In this document: positions 17,872 through 26,555 of the stretch, piece after piece
How the letters are laid out: each line of letters opens with the position of its first letter
Position numbering within the stretch: the first letter of the stretch is position 1
Assembly: GCF_008369445.1 (NCBI RefSeq)
Contig: NZ_VTWH01000003.1
Coordinates: 434,001-498,000, forward strand
Length of the DNA stretch: 64,000 bases
Source: Aureimonas fodinaquatilis
GTDB taxonomy: Bacteria > Pseudomonadota > Alphaproteobacteria > Rhizobiales > Rhizobiaceae
Direction of reading: 5' to 3'
The notes under the pieces: generated by a model
Databases searched by the model: none
Seen by the model: only the letters and a program-made list of their open reading frames with translations
What the model was told of the DNA's origin: nothing
Made by a program: the position numbers and the translations under genes

Positions 17872-18912
17872 TTGATTACGCTCGATAATGTCAGCAAGCG
17901 CTTTTCCGGCAATACGGCTGTAGATCAGGTCAGCTTTTCGGTGCCCCAGGGTGCTTTTCTCGTTCTGCTTGGCCCCTCGGGCTGTGGCAAGAGCACCATG
18001 CTGCGCATGCTGGCCGGACTTGACCATCCAACATCTGGTCAAATTCGCTTTGGTGACAAGCTCATTGCCGATGGCAGCGGCGACATGTTCGTGCCTCCGG
18101 CAGAGCGTGGCGCGGGTCTGGTGTTTCAATCCTATGCTCTCTGGCCGCATATGACTGTCGCTGGAAACATCGACTGGCCGCTCAAGGTTGCCGGATGCTC
18201 AGCGCAAGAGCGTCGCGCGGCAATAAACACCTCCATGGACATGCTGGGCATTGCCCAACTTGCCAATCGCTATCCGGGAGAAATTTCCGGCGGTCAGCAG
18301 CAGCGCGTTGCTTTGGCGCGGATGATTGCGCCCAAGCCGGGCATCATGCTGTTTGACGAGCCGCTGTCCAATCTTGATGCCACCTTGCGGGTTGAGATGC
18401 GGTTCGAATTGACCAAACTGCACCGCGCCACCGGTGCCACGTCGGTCTATGTAACGCACGATCAGGTGGAGGCCATGACCATGGCCAGCCACGTTGCGGT
18501 GCTCAATCATGGTCGGATCGAACAGTTTGATACGCCGAATAACCTTCTGGCCAATCCGGCCTCGGCTTTTGTTGCCGGCTTTGTCGGCACACCGCCTGCC
18601 AATCTGATCAATGTGGAAGATGGAAAATGGTTCGGCACGCTGGAAGACCCGGCGCTCAAGGGTCATAGCGGCACGGCTATGGTCCGAGCCGAGGAATTTT
18701 CCATTCATGCCGGGCCCGGTCACAGGCGAATTGCCTGCACGCTGGCTGAGGTCGTGCCGATGGCGGGCCAGCGTCTGGTCCAGAGTATGACCGAGAGCGG
18801 GCAACGGCTGACGGCCATTGCCGAAGGCAACGGACTTTTGAGCGAGAGGCTGTATTTCGAACTGCCAGCATCTCCGTCCGCCCTGTTCGACCAGAAAGGA
18901 GCTCGGGTGTGA
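17872..18912 (+). CDS. ABC importer ATPase with TOBE domain
   Basis: 346 residues of the PotA/FbpC/MalK class. Walker A is GPSGCGKST near 37-45, the Q-loop FQSYALWPH, the signature ISGGQQQRVALAR, Walker B IMLFDEPLSNLD and the switch His in VTHDQ. The last 100 residues form a TOBE regulatory domain. The start is TTG, nine bases after the permease stop, with GAGGCTTTCC in front. It energises uptake through the preceding permease. Its stop overlaps the phosphatase start by one base (TGATG). Confidence 0.92.
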   Translation: MITLDNVSKRFSGNTAVDQVSFSVPQGAFLVLLGPSGCGKSTMLRMLAGLDHPTSGQIRFGDKLIADGSGDMFVPPAERGAGLVFQSYALWPHMTVAGNIDWPLKVAGCSAQERRAAINTSMDMLGIAQLANRYPGEISGGQQQRVALARMIAPKPGIMLFDEPLSNLDATLRVEMRFELTKLHRATGATSVYVTHDQVEAMTMASHVAVLNHGRIEQFDTPNNLLANPASAFVAGFVGTPPANLINVEDGKWFGTLEDPALKGHSGTAMVRAEEFSIHAGPGHRRIACTLAEVVPMAGQRLVQSMTESGQRLTAIAEGNGLLSERLYFELPASPSALFDQKGARV

Positions 18913-19511
18913 TGAAGCGGCTTCTTCTTGTCCGTCATGGTGAAAGCGAGTGGAATGCAGTGCGCAGGTTGCAGGGGCAGGCGAATATTGCGCTTTCACC
19001 GCGGGGCCGGGATCAGGCTCGCGCGCTGGCACCGCTGATTGCCGCACAGCAGCCAGATCTGGTGCTGACTTCGGATCTGGTTCGCGCAGCCGAGACAGCA
19101 CATCTGTTGGGCTATCCTGATGCGGAGCGTGAGCCGGGACTGCGCGAGCATAGTGTGGGCGCTTGGACAGGGCAGGTGATTGCCGACATCAAGGCACGTG
19201 AAGAAGACAATTACCTTGCATGGCGGGCCGGAACCTATGCGCCGCCGGAGGGCGAGCTGTGGTGCGACATGCGCACGCGTATCGGTTCCGCCATGATGAG
19301 GGCATTGGAGCGGACAAACGAGACAGCACTGCTGGTCTGCCATGGCGGTGTTATCCGCGCGGCACTGGACTACGCGCTCGGCCTTGAGCCGGCGCGGATC
19401 ATTCCGGTGGGGCCAGCCAGTCTGACGATACTCGCCTTTCCCGACGGGCTGGCGCGCCTTGAGGCATTCAACGTCACTGGCTCTGCCCCGATACTCGACG
19501 CGCCGGACTGA
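18912..19511 (+). CDS. histidine phosphatase family protein (phosphoglycerate mutase-like)
   Basis: 199 residues with the catalytic LLVRHGESEWN at the start, where the His is phosphorylated, the arginine in SDLVRAAETA, the acid Glu in LREHSVGAWTG, and the second His in LLVCHGGVIRAAL. Branch members remove phosphate from sugar phosphates, phosphoglycolate or nucleotides; true mutases are longer. Its start overlaps the ATPase stop, so it is made together with the importer and may act on the imported phosphorylated substrate. Confidence 0.88.
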   Translation: MKRLLLVRHGESEWNAVRRLQGQANIALSPRGRDQARALAPLIAAQQPDLVLTSDLVRAAETAHLLGYPDAEREPGLREHSVGAWTGQVIADIKAREEDNYLAWRAGTYAPPEGELWCDMRTRIGSAMMRALERTNETALLVCHGGVIRAALDYALGLEPARIIPVGPASLTILAFPDGLARLEAFNVTGSAPILDAPD

Positions 19512-19821
19512 AAGCATAAGCGTTCAGCAATGTCGGAGGAAAAATCAAAATGCGACGGAATAATGGCGCTTAGCTCCACAGAACTAGCGGTCGCCGCGAA
19601 GCAATGAGCTAACCCAAAGAACAGAGTTTTCGAGGTTAGCCTTAGAAGAAATGTGCAATTTGAAATGCCGTGGCGGAAGTGGCTTCCAGGTCGAAGAGAA
19701 GTCGGCTATGGTCCCACTAAACAAGGAATAACTTCAGAAAGTGCATTCTCGACTCTGAAGACATTTCTGCAGATGCGTTTGCTTCGAACTTTGATCGGTG
19801 CGGTGAGCAAACGCTTGATTA
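19512..19821. other. intergenic region with no convincing gene
   Basis: Between the phosphatase and the accessory gene. Only short frames are present: one at 19651-19731 of 26 codons with a weak AAGAA in front, and one at 19653-19847 starting with GTG. Neither resembles a known family. AT content looks higher than in neighbouring genes, marking the left edge of the foreign-looking block. No copy of the tRNA-Ala 3' end is visible. Confidence 0.5.
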
Positions 19822-21408
19822 TTGAGATCGAGCGAGGACACCAATAGCTCAGTGACACCGATCATTAGAGGTAAGCCAACGACGGAGTCGGAGAAGATAC
19901 TCGCTGAGATCGGCGAGATTTCATTTCTCAATTTCTGGACGTTCCCATCTCCGTATAGAAAGCAGAAGCTCGGACACGATGTGGATGGGAAGGGTGACGG
20001 GAAGGAGCTCTGCGACCTTCTGATTGTCTGCGGTGACGACGTTATCATCTTCAGTGACAAGTCAGTAGGCTGGTCAGTATCGGCACAATCGGACATCGCA
20101 TGGGGACGCTGGTTTAAGGCCGCGGTTAAGGATTCCGTGAAGCAAATTCGCGGAGCGGAGCGATGGGTGACCGAATTTCCCGACAGAATTTTTCTCGACC
20201 GAGAGTGCACGCAACCGCTGCCGGTGAACCTTCCACCACCTGAACGACGACGTATACACGGAGTGGTGGTCGCAGTCGGTGCGGAAGTAGCTTTAAAAGA
20301 GATAACTGGTCATGAATCCGGAATGCCGATGATCGCATCGCATCTGACTGACCGACAGCACTGGGATCGCAACGCCCCAGGCTTCATGCCTTTCGCTATT
20401 GGAGACGTCGATCCCTCTGGATCATTTGCTCATGTGTTCAATCGGCCTGCCATTCATCTTCTTCTGAGTCATCTGGACACCATCTCGGATTTTTCTCGCT
20501 ACCTCCGTTCACGCGCGGAATCAATCCGCACACAGAAACTCAGTCTTGCTAACGGCGAAGACGATGCTCTAGCCCACTACCTGAAGGTGATCGACGAACG
20601 TGGTCATCGTGGCTTCCTGGATCATCGCGGCAGACCCCTGAAGGACGGCCAGACTATGGTGATCCAAGGCGGTTACTACGAATGGTTCATACGACAGCCC
20701 GCGTTTCTCCGGAAGATTGACGACGACAAACAATCGTATTTGTGGGACCGAATGATCGAAATGTTCGCCGGTCACGTCCTCCAAGGCACTTCGATCGGCT
20801 TAGATGGTAGCTCACCCCGCTCCGTCGAAGCCGACGAGTGTCTTCGATTGATGGCGAGAGAAAATCGCCTGAGCCGGCGACTCCTCTCTCAGGCTGTCAC
20901 CAGCGCTTACGAAAAGATGCTTGCGGGAAACGCGTCGCGGTTCGCGAGGATCATCCTCCCGAGTGAGAACTCGGAAATGCCAGACCTAGCGTACGTCTTT
21001 GTGATCATGGCGGTCCCGGACTATTTAGACCCGAACATGGAGTACGAAGAGTATAGAGCCTTCCGTAAGGCGACCCTCGGTGTGTACTGCATGTCCGTGC
21101 TTCAAGAGCATCAGCACCTAGCCTCCGTAATCGGCATCGCGGTCGATGCACCTGCGCCATTTCGACGATCTGAAGGCTCCTCCGAAGATCTAATGCTGAT
21201 CCGGCGTGACGCGCTCGAAGAAATTTCTCCTGAACAGTTGGAAAAACTACGTCGCTCGTTGAACGTCATGTCACGCTATGATCCCGACGCTGCGATTATG
21301 ATGGGAGCCCACGAATACCCCGCCGACAGGGCCGTCAGCCGGCAACAACGACGCGCAAAAGAACGGCAGGCCAGGAAGGCACGATCCCGCTGGTCAGCCC
21401 CCCAATAG
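19822..21408 (+). CDS. unrecognised accessory protein, possible PD-(D/E)XK-like nuclease fold at N-terminus
   Basis: 528 residues from a TTG; a GTG at 19852 is an alternative start. Near residues 60-82 it reads GKELCDLLIVCGDDVIIFSDK, a Glu, an Asp and a Lys spaced as in the restriction-endonuclease-like core, ahead of a helix with a conserved Trp. The middle is mixed alpha/beta (SHLDTISDFSRYLRSRAES) and the C-terminus is very basic (RQQRRAKERQARKARSRW). No signal peptide or membrane helix is present. Codons AGA, ATA, CTA and TTA are more common than in flanking genes, suggesting transfer. The block lies on the 3' side of tRNA-Ala. The nuclease idea is tentative. Confidence 0.6.
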   Translation: MRSSEDTNSSVTPIIRGKPTTESEKILAEIGEISFLNFWTFPSPYRKQKLGHDVDGKGDGKELCDLLIVCGDDVIIFSDKSVGWSVSAQSDIAWGRWFKAAVKDSVKQIRGAERWVTEFPDRIFLDRECTQPLPVNLPPPERRRIHGVVVAVGAEVALKEITGHESGMPMIASHLTDRQHWDRNAPGFMPFAIGDVDPSGSFAHVFNRPAIHLLLSHLDTISDFSRYLRSRAESIRTQKLSLANGEDDALAHYLKVIDERGHRGFLDHRGRPLKDGQTMVIQGGYYEWFIRQPAFLRKIDDDKQSYLWDRMIEMFAGHVLQGTSIGLDGSSPRSVEADECLRLMARENRLSRRLLSQAVTSAYEKMLAGNASRFARIILPSENSEMPDLAYVFVIMAVPDYLDPNMEYEEYRAFRKATLGVYCMSVLQEHQHLASVIGIAVDAPAPFRRSEGSSEDLMLIRRDALEEISPEQLEKLRRSLNVMSRYDPDAAIMMGAHEYPADRAVSRQQRRAKERQARKARSRWSAPQ

Positions 21409-21709
21409 GGTCCGCACGCTCGATCGTCATAGCCTCATCAGCAAACATCTGGCCGCGCATGACGGCGCACGCGAAGGGTGCAGCGGGGGGACGCCGTAGA
21501 CCAACAACCTTTCGAGTTGGATCGAATAATGCGTCGATGCCTATGCGGCAGGGTAGCTCTCGGCGCTCGGCTTGACCAATTTGCTCGAGTCATAAGATAT
21601 GCAGGCTAATGGTTCGAATGATAGTCGTATCGGAACTGGTACGCGAGTGGGGATGATCGAGTAAAGCCTTAAATTCCGCGATTTACTACTTAGCCCTGAC
21701 AGAGCAGAT
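21409..21709. other. intergenic region before tRNA-Ala, no gene seen
   Basis: About 300 bases between the accessory gene and the 3' end of tRNA-Ala. No frame with a start signal, no integrase fragment that I can recognise and no terminator. It may be the worn end of an inserted element. Confidence 0.5.
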
Positions 21710-21785
<76 letters not shown>

Positions 21786-21939
21786 GTACACCTGTTCCAC
21801 AGGCATCTAGGGCCGGGTTTTGAATGCTGTCAAGCAAGTTTGTTTGCGCTTTGTCGCGTCAAATCCCGTTGGGCGATTTCACCAGGGCGGCCAATGGTCT
21901 ATGACGTGTACCAAGTACGGTTTTCTCTAAAAGGCTCTC

Positions 21940-22242
21940 GTGTCTATGGTCGCTGTCATCAATCTGGTTCTGCTCATTCTTAACATTGTCTGGTGGGTCG
22001 TTATCGCCTCTGCAATCCTGTCATGGTTGTTTGCCTTCAATATCGTCAATATGCGGAACTCATTCGTGGCAAAAATTGCCGAAGTGCTCTACCGCCTGAC
22101 AGAGCCTCTTTACCGGCCAATCCGACGCATTCTCCCGGATCTTGGCGGACTGGATCTTTCGCCGCTGATCGTCTTGTTGGGGATTTATTTTCTACAGCAG
22201 TTTATCGTGTACTCCGTTGCTCCGGTTTTGCTTGGCTACTGA
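21940..22242 (+). CDS. yggT: YggT family membrane protein
   Basis: 100 residues with two hydrophobic hairpins separated by the family signature LTEPLYRPIRRILPDLGGLDLSPL. YggT proteins are small inner membrane proteins linked to osmotic stress and cell division or envelope factors, with no firm function. The start is GTG with AAGG in front; an ATG two codons later is possible. In Hyphomicrobiales it is normally followed by a DUF167 gene; here only a remnant follows. Confidence 0.92.
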   Translation: MSMVAVINLVLLILNIVWWVVIASAILSWLFAFNIVNMRNSFVAKIAEVLYRLTEPLYRPIRRILPDLGGLDLSPLIVLLGIYFLQQFIVYSVAPVLLGY

Positions 22243-22257
22243 GCTTCGATCAGGAAA

Positions 22258-22440
22258 ATGGGAGCTGACAGCCCATTCGCGCTGTGCCGCATGATGTTCG
22301 GCCCAGTGCTGCTTTGCTGAAACTCGCGGCTGGGTCCTTGAAATTGGGCAAGGCTGATGTCAGCCTTACTGTTGGAGGCAACTCTCGCGACAAGCGCGTG
22401 ATGTCGGAAGGGCAGGAGGCTGAAATTCATGAGTCATTGG
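22258..22440 (+). pseudogene. decayed DUF167 (YggU) gene
   Basis: Starting with an ATG that has AGGAA directly in front, the first frame reads MGADSPFAL, like the beginning of DUF167 proteins, then stops. A second frame from about 22300 reads AALLKLAAGSLKLGKADVSL and GGNSRDKRVMSEG, matching the family C-terminal part (ALLKLLAKAL then SGxxSRxKxxxIEG). The middle of about 40 codons, with the KVRVxAxPExGxAN stretch, is missing and the frame is broken. It follows yggT as an intact DUF167 gene would. Confidence 0.55.
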
Positions 22441-22995
22441 CTTGTCTGGCCGATGCTTGTTCTGTCGCTGGGGGGTGACAATGCGGCAACGTCCGCAACC
22501 GTTGCCACTGCCGCAACACCGCTTTTTCTGGAACGGTGTGAGCAGCGCGAAGAAGGCCCGGTAAAATACTGGCGCTGTGCTGGCCTGCCCGGCACCGATG
22601 TGTTTGTGCAGGAAAATACCGGGCGCTTTTCCGTGTCGCTGGGCAATGACCGCGCCACAGCAGAAAGCTTTGAAGTGCCGCACGTGCTCGGCAAAACAAT
22701 GGAATGGCGCATTCTCGGCAATCAGGCACAGTCGGGCATTGTGCGCTACCGTTTCGCCGCGAGCCAAACCGGGCAGGCGCAGGATCTTCTGGTCATTATG
22801 AAAGTGGCTGATAAAGCATCCAATGGCTGTATCGTGGCCATTGTCGATGCCGCCGTTAACAGCGCTGTGCAGGAACTGGCGCGCCGCACCGCCGATGAAA
22901 GAGTGCCGAACTTTGTCTGCGGGCGGGATAAAGTGGCAATTGCCGGTCGGGCGACAGACCGAACAGTGAGTGAGTTGCTGCCATCACTGAAATAG
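22429..22995 (+). CDS. conserved hypothetical exported protein
   Basis: 188 residues. The N-terminus (MSHWLVWPMLVLSLG) then an Ala/Thr-rich stretch looks like a signal peptide or anchor. The remaining part is beta-rich with Cys residues in LERCEQ, YWRCAGLP, NGCIVAIV and NFVCGRD that could form two disulfides in the periplasm. I do not recognise a named family. It overlaps the 3' end of the DUF167 remnant and is convergent with ppa. Confidence 0.7.
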   Translation: MSHWLVWPMLVLSLGGDNAATSATVATAATPLFLERCEQREEGPVKYWRCAGLPGTDVFVQENTGRFSVSLGNDRATAESFEVPHVLGKTMEWRILGNQAQSGIVRYRFAASQTGQAQDLLVIMKVADKASNGCIVAIVDAAVNSAVQELARRTADERVPNFVCGRDKVAIAGRATDRTVSELLPSLK

Positions 22996-23028
22996 AGCAG
23001 CAACTGCACCCAAAAACAGAAATGTGCC

Positions 23029-23562
23029 TTATGCCTGCTCTTCGTAGCGGGCAATAGCTTCGCGGATGAGCCTCTGGGCGTGCTCAGAACCGCCCCAGCC
23101 GCCAATCTTCACCCACTTGCCGGGTTCCAGATCCTTGTAGTGCTCAAAGAAATGCTCAATCTGCTTGAGCGTGATTCCCGGCAGGTCAGTGTGCTCACGC
23201 ACTTTTTCATAGCGCAGCGTCATGTCGGACGAAGGGACTGCAATGATCTTTTCATCCTGTCCCTTGTTGTCTTCCATCATCAGAACGCCAATCGGGCGGC
23301 AGGCAATGACGCAGCCTGGCAGCAGTGGACGGGTGTTGCACACCACCACATCAATCGGGTCGCCATCATCGGACAATGTGTGTGGCATGAAGCCATAATT
23401 GCCCGGATAAACCATCGGTGTGTACAGGAAACGGTCAACGAACAGCGCGCCCGAATCCTTGTCCATTTCATACTTGATCGGCTGTCCACCAACCGGAACT
23501 TCGATAATGACATTGATGTCTTCCGGCGGATTTTTGCCGCGCGGTATGGCTTCGATCTTCAT
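23029..23562 (-). CDS. ppa: inorganic pyrophosphatase (family I)
   Basis: 177 residues, the standard size of the soluble Mg-dependent enzyme that splits pyrophosphate to phosphate and so drives biosynthesis. Motifs: [31 protein letters not shown], the metal-binding [10 protein letters not shown], and the DxxxK-type region [14 protein letters not shown]. Start MKIEAIPRG fits the family. It is monocistronic; a fragment of the dispersed repeat lies upstream between it and metI. Confidence 0.96.
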   Translation of the reverse strand: MKIEAIPRGKNPPEDINVIIEVPVGGQPIKYEMDKDSGALFVDRFLYTPMVYPGNYGFMPHTLSDDGDPIDVVVCNTRPLLPGCVIACRPIGVLMMEDNKGQDEKIIAVPSSDMTLRYEKVREHTDLPGITLKQIEHFFEHYKDLEPGKWVKIGGWGGSEHAQRLIREAIARYEEQA

Positions 23563-23604
23563 GATATGCCCCGTGAAAACTCTTTGTGGCTATGTCTGTC
23601 GTTG

Positions 23605-23642
23605 CTCTAGAGCATGTTGGCGCAAAGGAAAAGGGTTGCGGT
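23605..23642 (+). repeat. fragment related to the dispersed repeat
   Basis: On the minus strand the sequence after metI reads CGCAACCCTTTTCCTTTGCG then CCAACATGCTCTAGAGC. The ATGCTCTAG end is the same as in the other elements, but the inner part differs and resembles a second Hyphomicrobiales repeat type. GCTCTAGAGC is a perfect palindrome. Confidence 0.4.
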
Positions 23643-24301
23643 CAAACCTTGCGGTGGTCAAGCCGGGCCACAAGCCTGTCCCCACCCCATTGCAGAAGCC
23701 ACACCATGGCAATCAAAACCACGACAACAGCAATCATGACATTGGTTTCAAACCGCTGATAGCCGTATCGAATGGCCAGATCACCCAGACCACCCGCGCC
23801 AATGGCACCGGCCACCGCCGTGGCGCCAATCAGCGTGACGAGCGTAACGACAAAGCCGGCAACAAGGCCCGGCAGCGCCTCCGGGATCAGCACCTCGCGG
23901 ACAATGGTCCAGCGATTGGCGCCCATGGCCTTGGCAGTTTCCACCAGAGCCGGGTCCACCTCACGCAGCGACACCTCGGCTATTCGCGCATAATAGGGAA
24001 TGGCGGCGACCGAAAGCGGTACAATGGCCGCCCAGGTGCCGATGGATGTGCCAACAACCAGCCGTGTAAACGGAATCAGTGCCACCAGCAGGATGATGAA
24101 AGGCACGGACCGGAAGGCATTCACCAGCCCGCCAGTGATGCGGTTTGTCCAGGCAGATTCCACGATGCCGCCCGGTCCGGTGACGGTGAGCAGCAAGGCG
24201 ATGGGCAAACCGAAAACCAGAGAGGCGAGGCCCGAGGCACCCGTCATCACTGTGGTTTCCCATGTTGCGCGCAGAAAAAGATCAAACAGTGCCTGAGACA
24301 T
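23642..24301 (-). CDS. metI: methionine ABC transporter permease MetI
   Basis: 219 residues with five or six membrane helices and the EAA-like loop ETAKAMGANRWTIVREVLIPEALPGLVAG that binds the ATPase. VTLIGATAVAGAIGAGGLGDLAIRYGYQRF is the family signature of the MetI permeases. The start overlaps the metN 3' end by 20 bases. Together with MetN and MetQ it imports D- or L-methionine. Confidence 0.94.
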   Translation of the reverse strand: MSQALFDLFLRATWETTVMTGASGLASLVFGLPIALLLTVTGPGGIVESAWTNRITGGLVNAFRSVPFIILLVALIPFTRLVVGTSIGTWAAIVPLSVAAIPYYARIAEVSLREVDPALVETAKAMGANRWTIVREVLIPEALPGLVAGFVVTLVTLIGATAVAGAIGAGGLGDLAIRYGYQRFETNVMIAVVVVLIAMVWLLQWGGDRLVARLDHRKV

Positions 24302-25349
24302 AGCCTAGAAGCTCCGTTTGCAATGTGTGGCCTGCAAGTGCGTTGGTAATGGCTGGAATATCGGCAGGGCTTTGCGGCCTGACGGCCAGAAAAAGCCGTC
24401 CGACCGGCTGGCCTTGAATGTCGTCCATTCCGCCGCCGACCAGCCGCAGAGATGCGTTGAACTGCCGCGCAATGTCGGAGAGGATGGGAGCGCTTGCACC
24501 CGGCCCGCCAAGGTCCAGCCGGAAAATCGCTTCCTCGCCCGCATTCGGGTTCAGTTGAGCCAGCAATGTGGCGGGTGCTTCCGGCAGAACGGAGCCAAGC
24601 AGCTTGCGGGTGATTGCAGATTGCGGAGTTGCAAAAATCCGCCAGGTCTGCCCTTCTTCGACAATGCGCCCGCTGTCCAGCACAATGACCCGCTGGGCAA
24701 TGCGGCGGATCACTTCCATCTCGTGCGTGATCAGCAGGATGGTCAGGCCAAGGCGTTTGTTGATATCGCCCAGCAGTCTGAGAATTTGCTCGGTTGTTTC
24801 CGGGTCCAGCGCCGAAGTCGCCTCATCAGACAGCAGAAGTGCCGGTTCAGCCGCAAGAGCACGGGCTATGCCAACCCGCTGCTTCTGCCCGCCTGAAAGC
24901 TGGGCCGGGTAATTGTGCTCCCGACCCGAAAGACCCACCAGCTCAAGCAACTCCAGAACCCGCCTCTGACGTTCCGGACGCGGGCGCCCGGCAATTTTCA
25001 ACGGCAGCGCAATGTTCTGCGCCACCGTTTTGTTGGCCAGAAGGTTGAAATGCTGGAACACCATGCCAATGCGTCGACGCACCGGCTGCAGTTCGGATTC
25101 GCTCAGGCCGGCTATGGCCCTGCCTTCCACCTCGACCGTGCCCTGATCCGGCTGCACCAACCCGTTGATGCAGCGGATCAAGGTCGACTTACCCGCGCCC
25201 GACCGTCCAATAATGCCCAATATCTCACCGGAGTGAATTGTCAGGTTGATATCGGAAATTGCGGCATGCTCACCAAAGCGTTTTGAAACGCCGTTTAGGC
25301 GCAGGATTGGTGATTGATGGTCGTCATGGTCTGGAACGGCAGAATGCAT
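24282..25349 (-). CDS. metN: methionine ABC transporter ATPase MetN
   Basis: 355 residues from MHSAVPDHDD. Walker A is GRSGAGKSTLIRC, the signature LSGGQKQRVGIARALA, Walker B LLLSDEATSALDPE and the switch LITHEM. The last 80 residues form a NIL domain (SLRLVGGGMDDIQGQPVGRL), the methionine-sensing domain that causes trans-inhibition in MetNI. An in-frame start 18 codons upstream is less likely. It lies between metQ and metI in one operon. Confidence 0.95.
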   Translation of the reverse strand: MHSAVPDHDDHQSPILRLNGVSKRFGEHAAISDINLTIHSGEILGIIGRSGAGKSTLIRCINGLVQPDQGTVEVEGRAIAGLSESELQPVRRRIGMVFQHFNLLANKTVAQNIALPLKIAGRPRPERQRRVLELLELVGLSGREHNYPAQLSGGQKQRVGIARALAAEPALLLSDEATSALDPETTEQILRLLGDINKRLGLTILLITHEMEVIRRIAQRVIVLDSGRIVEEGQTWRIFATPQSAITRKLLGSVLPEAPATLLAQLNPNAGEEAIFRLDLGGPGASAPILSDIARQFNASLRLVGGGMDDIQGQPVGRLFLAVRPQSPADIPAITNALAGHTLQTELLGYVSGTV

Positions 25350-25399
25350 ATGCGATGTGTACCGAAAATGGCGCGACGAGGAGTGGCAACTGTCACAAC

Positions 25400-26227
25400 T
25401 CACCAGGCGGGAAGGGTGGTTCCCTTGTAAGCTGTTGCCAAGGCTTCCTTGACCGCGTCATTCTGATAGGCCGCTACAAGTTTGGCAACCCAGGGCTGGT
25501 CCTTGTCCGAAGTGCGAACCGCGATGAAGTTGCGGTAAGGATTGCCTGGCAGATTTTCCTGCGCAATGCGTTCCTTTTCCACGTCTATACCGCTCTTGAA
25601 CGCCCAGTCGGTGTTCACGATGCCTGCATCCAGATCATCCAGCGACCGCCCGACAATGCCTGCGTCCAGCTCGCGGATCTGGAGATTTTTCGGGTTTTCC
25701 GCAATGTCGATTGCCGTGGCAAGCACGCCCGCCCCATCGCGCAATGTCAGAAGGTCATTGGCTGCAAGAAGATGCAGCGCACGGCCGCCATTGGACGGAT
25801 CATTCGGAATTCCAATGCTTGCGCCATCGGGAATGTCAGCCAGGCTGGCATGCTTGCGTGAATAGAGGCCAATCGGCTGCACCAGTGTGTAGCCAGCAGG
25901 CTCGATCTCATATCGGTGCTGCTGGATCTGCGCTTCCAGATACGGCAAATGCTGGAACGCGTTGGCCTGGATTTCACCCGCTGCCAGCGCCTCATTCGGC
26001 TGGACATAGTCAGAAAAGACGACAAGCTCGACCGTCAGGCCGTTTTTAGCAGCCTCCTGAGCCGCCACTGCCCAGACGGTTTCGTCTTCTCCGGCAACAA
26101 TGCCAACCTTGATGGGCTCATCTGCGCGTACCGAAACGGCCGAACCGAAAACAGCAGTTGCGACAGCAAGGGTGCCAAGGAGGGTGCGGCGGGAAATCTG
26201 TGAAAATGAAAAGCGATTGTTGGTCAT
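25400..26227 (-). CDS. metQ: methionine-binding lipoprotein/periplasmic protein MetQ (NlpA family)
   Basis: 275 residues from MTNNRFSFSQ. The signal region SRRTLLGTLAVATAVFGSAV holds an Arg pair and could be read by Tat or Sec; no lipobox Cys is visible, so the protein is probably soluble. Family motifs are KVGIVAGEDETVW, FSDYVQPNEAL, NAFQHLPYLE, GLYSRKHASL and IGIPNDPSNGGRAL. It is the first gene of metQNI, and a repeat element lies just upstream. I saw no SAM-II riboswitch consensus in its leader. Confidence 0.93.
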   Translation of the reverse strand: MTNNRFSFSQISRRTLLGTLAVATAVFGSAVSVRADEPIKVGIVAGEDETVWAVAAQEAAKNGLTVELVVFSDYVQPNEALAAGEIQANAFQHLPYLEAQIQQHRYEIEPAGYTLVQPIGLYSRKHASLADIPDGASIGIPNDPSNGGRALHLLAANDLLTLRDGAGVLATAIDIAENPKNLQIRELDAGIVGRSLDDLDAGIVNTDWAFKSGIDVEKERIAQENLPGNPYRNFIAVRTSDKDQPWVAKLVAAYQNDAVKEALATAYKGTTLPAW

Positions 26228-26243
26228 GCTCTGATTCCTTGCT

Positions 26244-26297
26244 TGGTCGCATTGTCCTGCTGCCAAAGCGAGTCCGCTTTAACTGGAAATGCTCGAA
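26244..26297 (+). repeat. RIME-like repeat, copy 4
   Basis: TTGGTCGCATTGTCCTGC, the core AAAGCGAGTCCGCTTT and the end AACTGGAAATGCTCGAAAC match the other copies. It lies in the leader of metQ. The rest of this 328-base gap between metQ and typA holds the typA terminator and a TTTCGC/GCGAAA inverted repeat at 26411-26429. Confidence 0.75.
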
Positions 26298-26497
26298 ACA
26301 TCCTGTGACGAAAAACTAAACTGGCCTCTGCACCACCCTCCCGGAAGTGCCCAAACCATGAGCATATTTGACCCGGTAAGCCTTCACATGACAAAGGATG
26401 TCTATGCCCGTTTCGCCAGATTAGCGAAAAAAATGGACAATTGCCGGTGAAAAATTAGGCATTGATGCCCTGCAATGCAGCGCGCCTTCATAAAACG

Positions 26498-26533
26498 AAA
26501 TGCCCGGCGCGACGTGTGTCGGACCGGGCATTT
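26498..26533 (-). terminator. rho-independent terminator of typA
   Basis: On the minus strand AAATGCCCGG and CCGGGCATTT pair over ten bases around a 16-base loop, followed by CGTTTTATG. It begins 23 bases after the typA stop. Confidence 0.8.
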
Positions 26534-26555
26534 CATCACTTCAAAAAGCTTGGGT

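Noticed and set aside
14893-18912. Iron(III) uptake system
   Set aside because: The family resemblance is real, but the tyrosine pair for iron is absent, and the neighbours point to a phosphorylated substrate.
19550-19847. Short frames ahead of the accessory gene, including a seven-codon frame after GGAGG
   Set aside because: No conserved features, too short, and no clear link to the next gene.
21409-21709. Possible integrase or transposase remnant beside tRNA-Ala
   Set aside because: An open minus-strand frame exists but shows no recombinase motif such as R-H-x-x-R-Y or DDE.
26228-26460. SAM-II or other SAM riboswitch before metQ
   Set aside because: No match to the pseudoknot consensus; the region is filled by a repeat copy and small inverted repeats.
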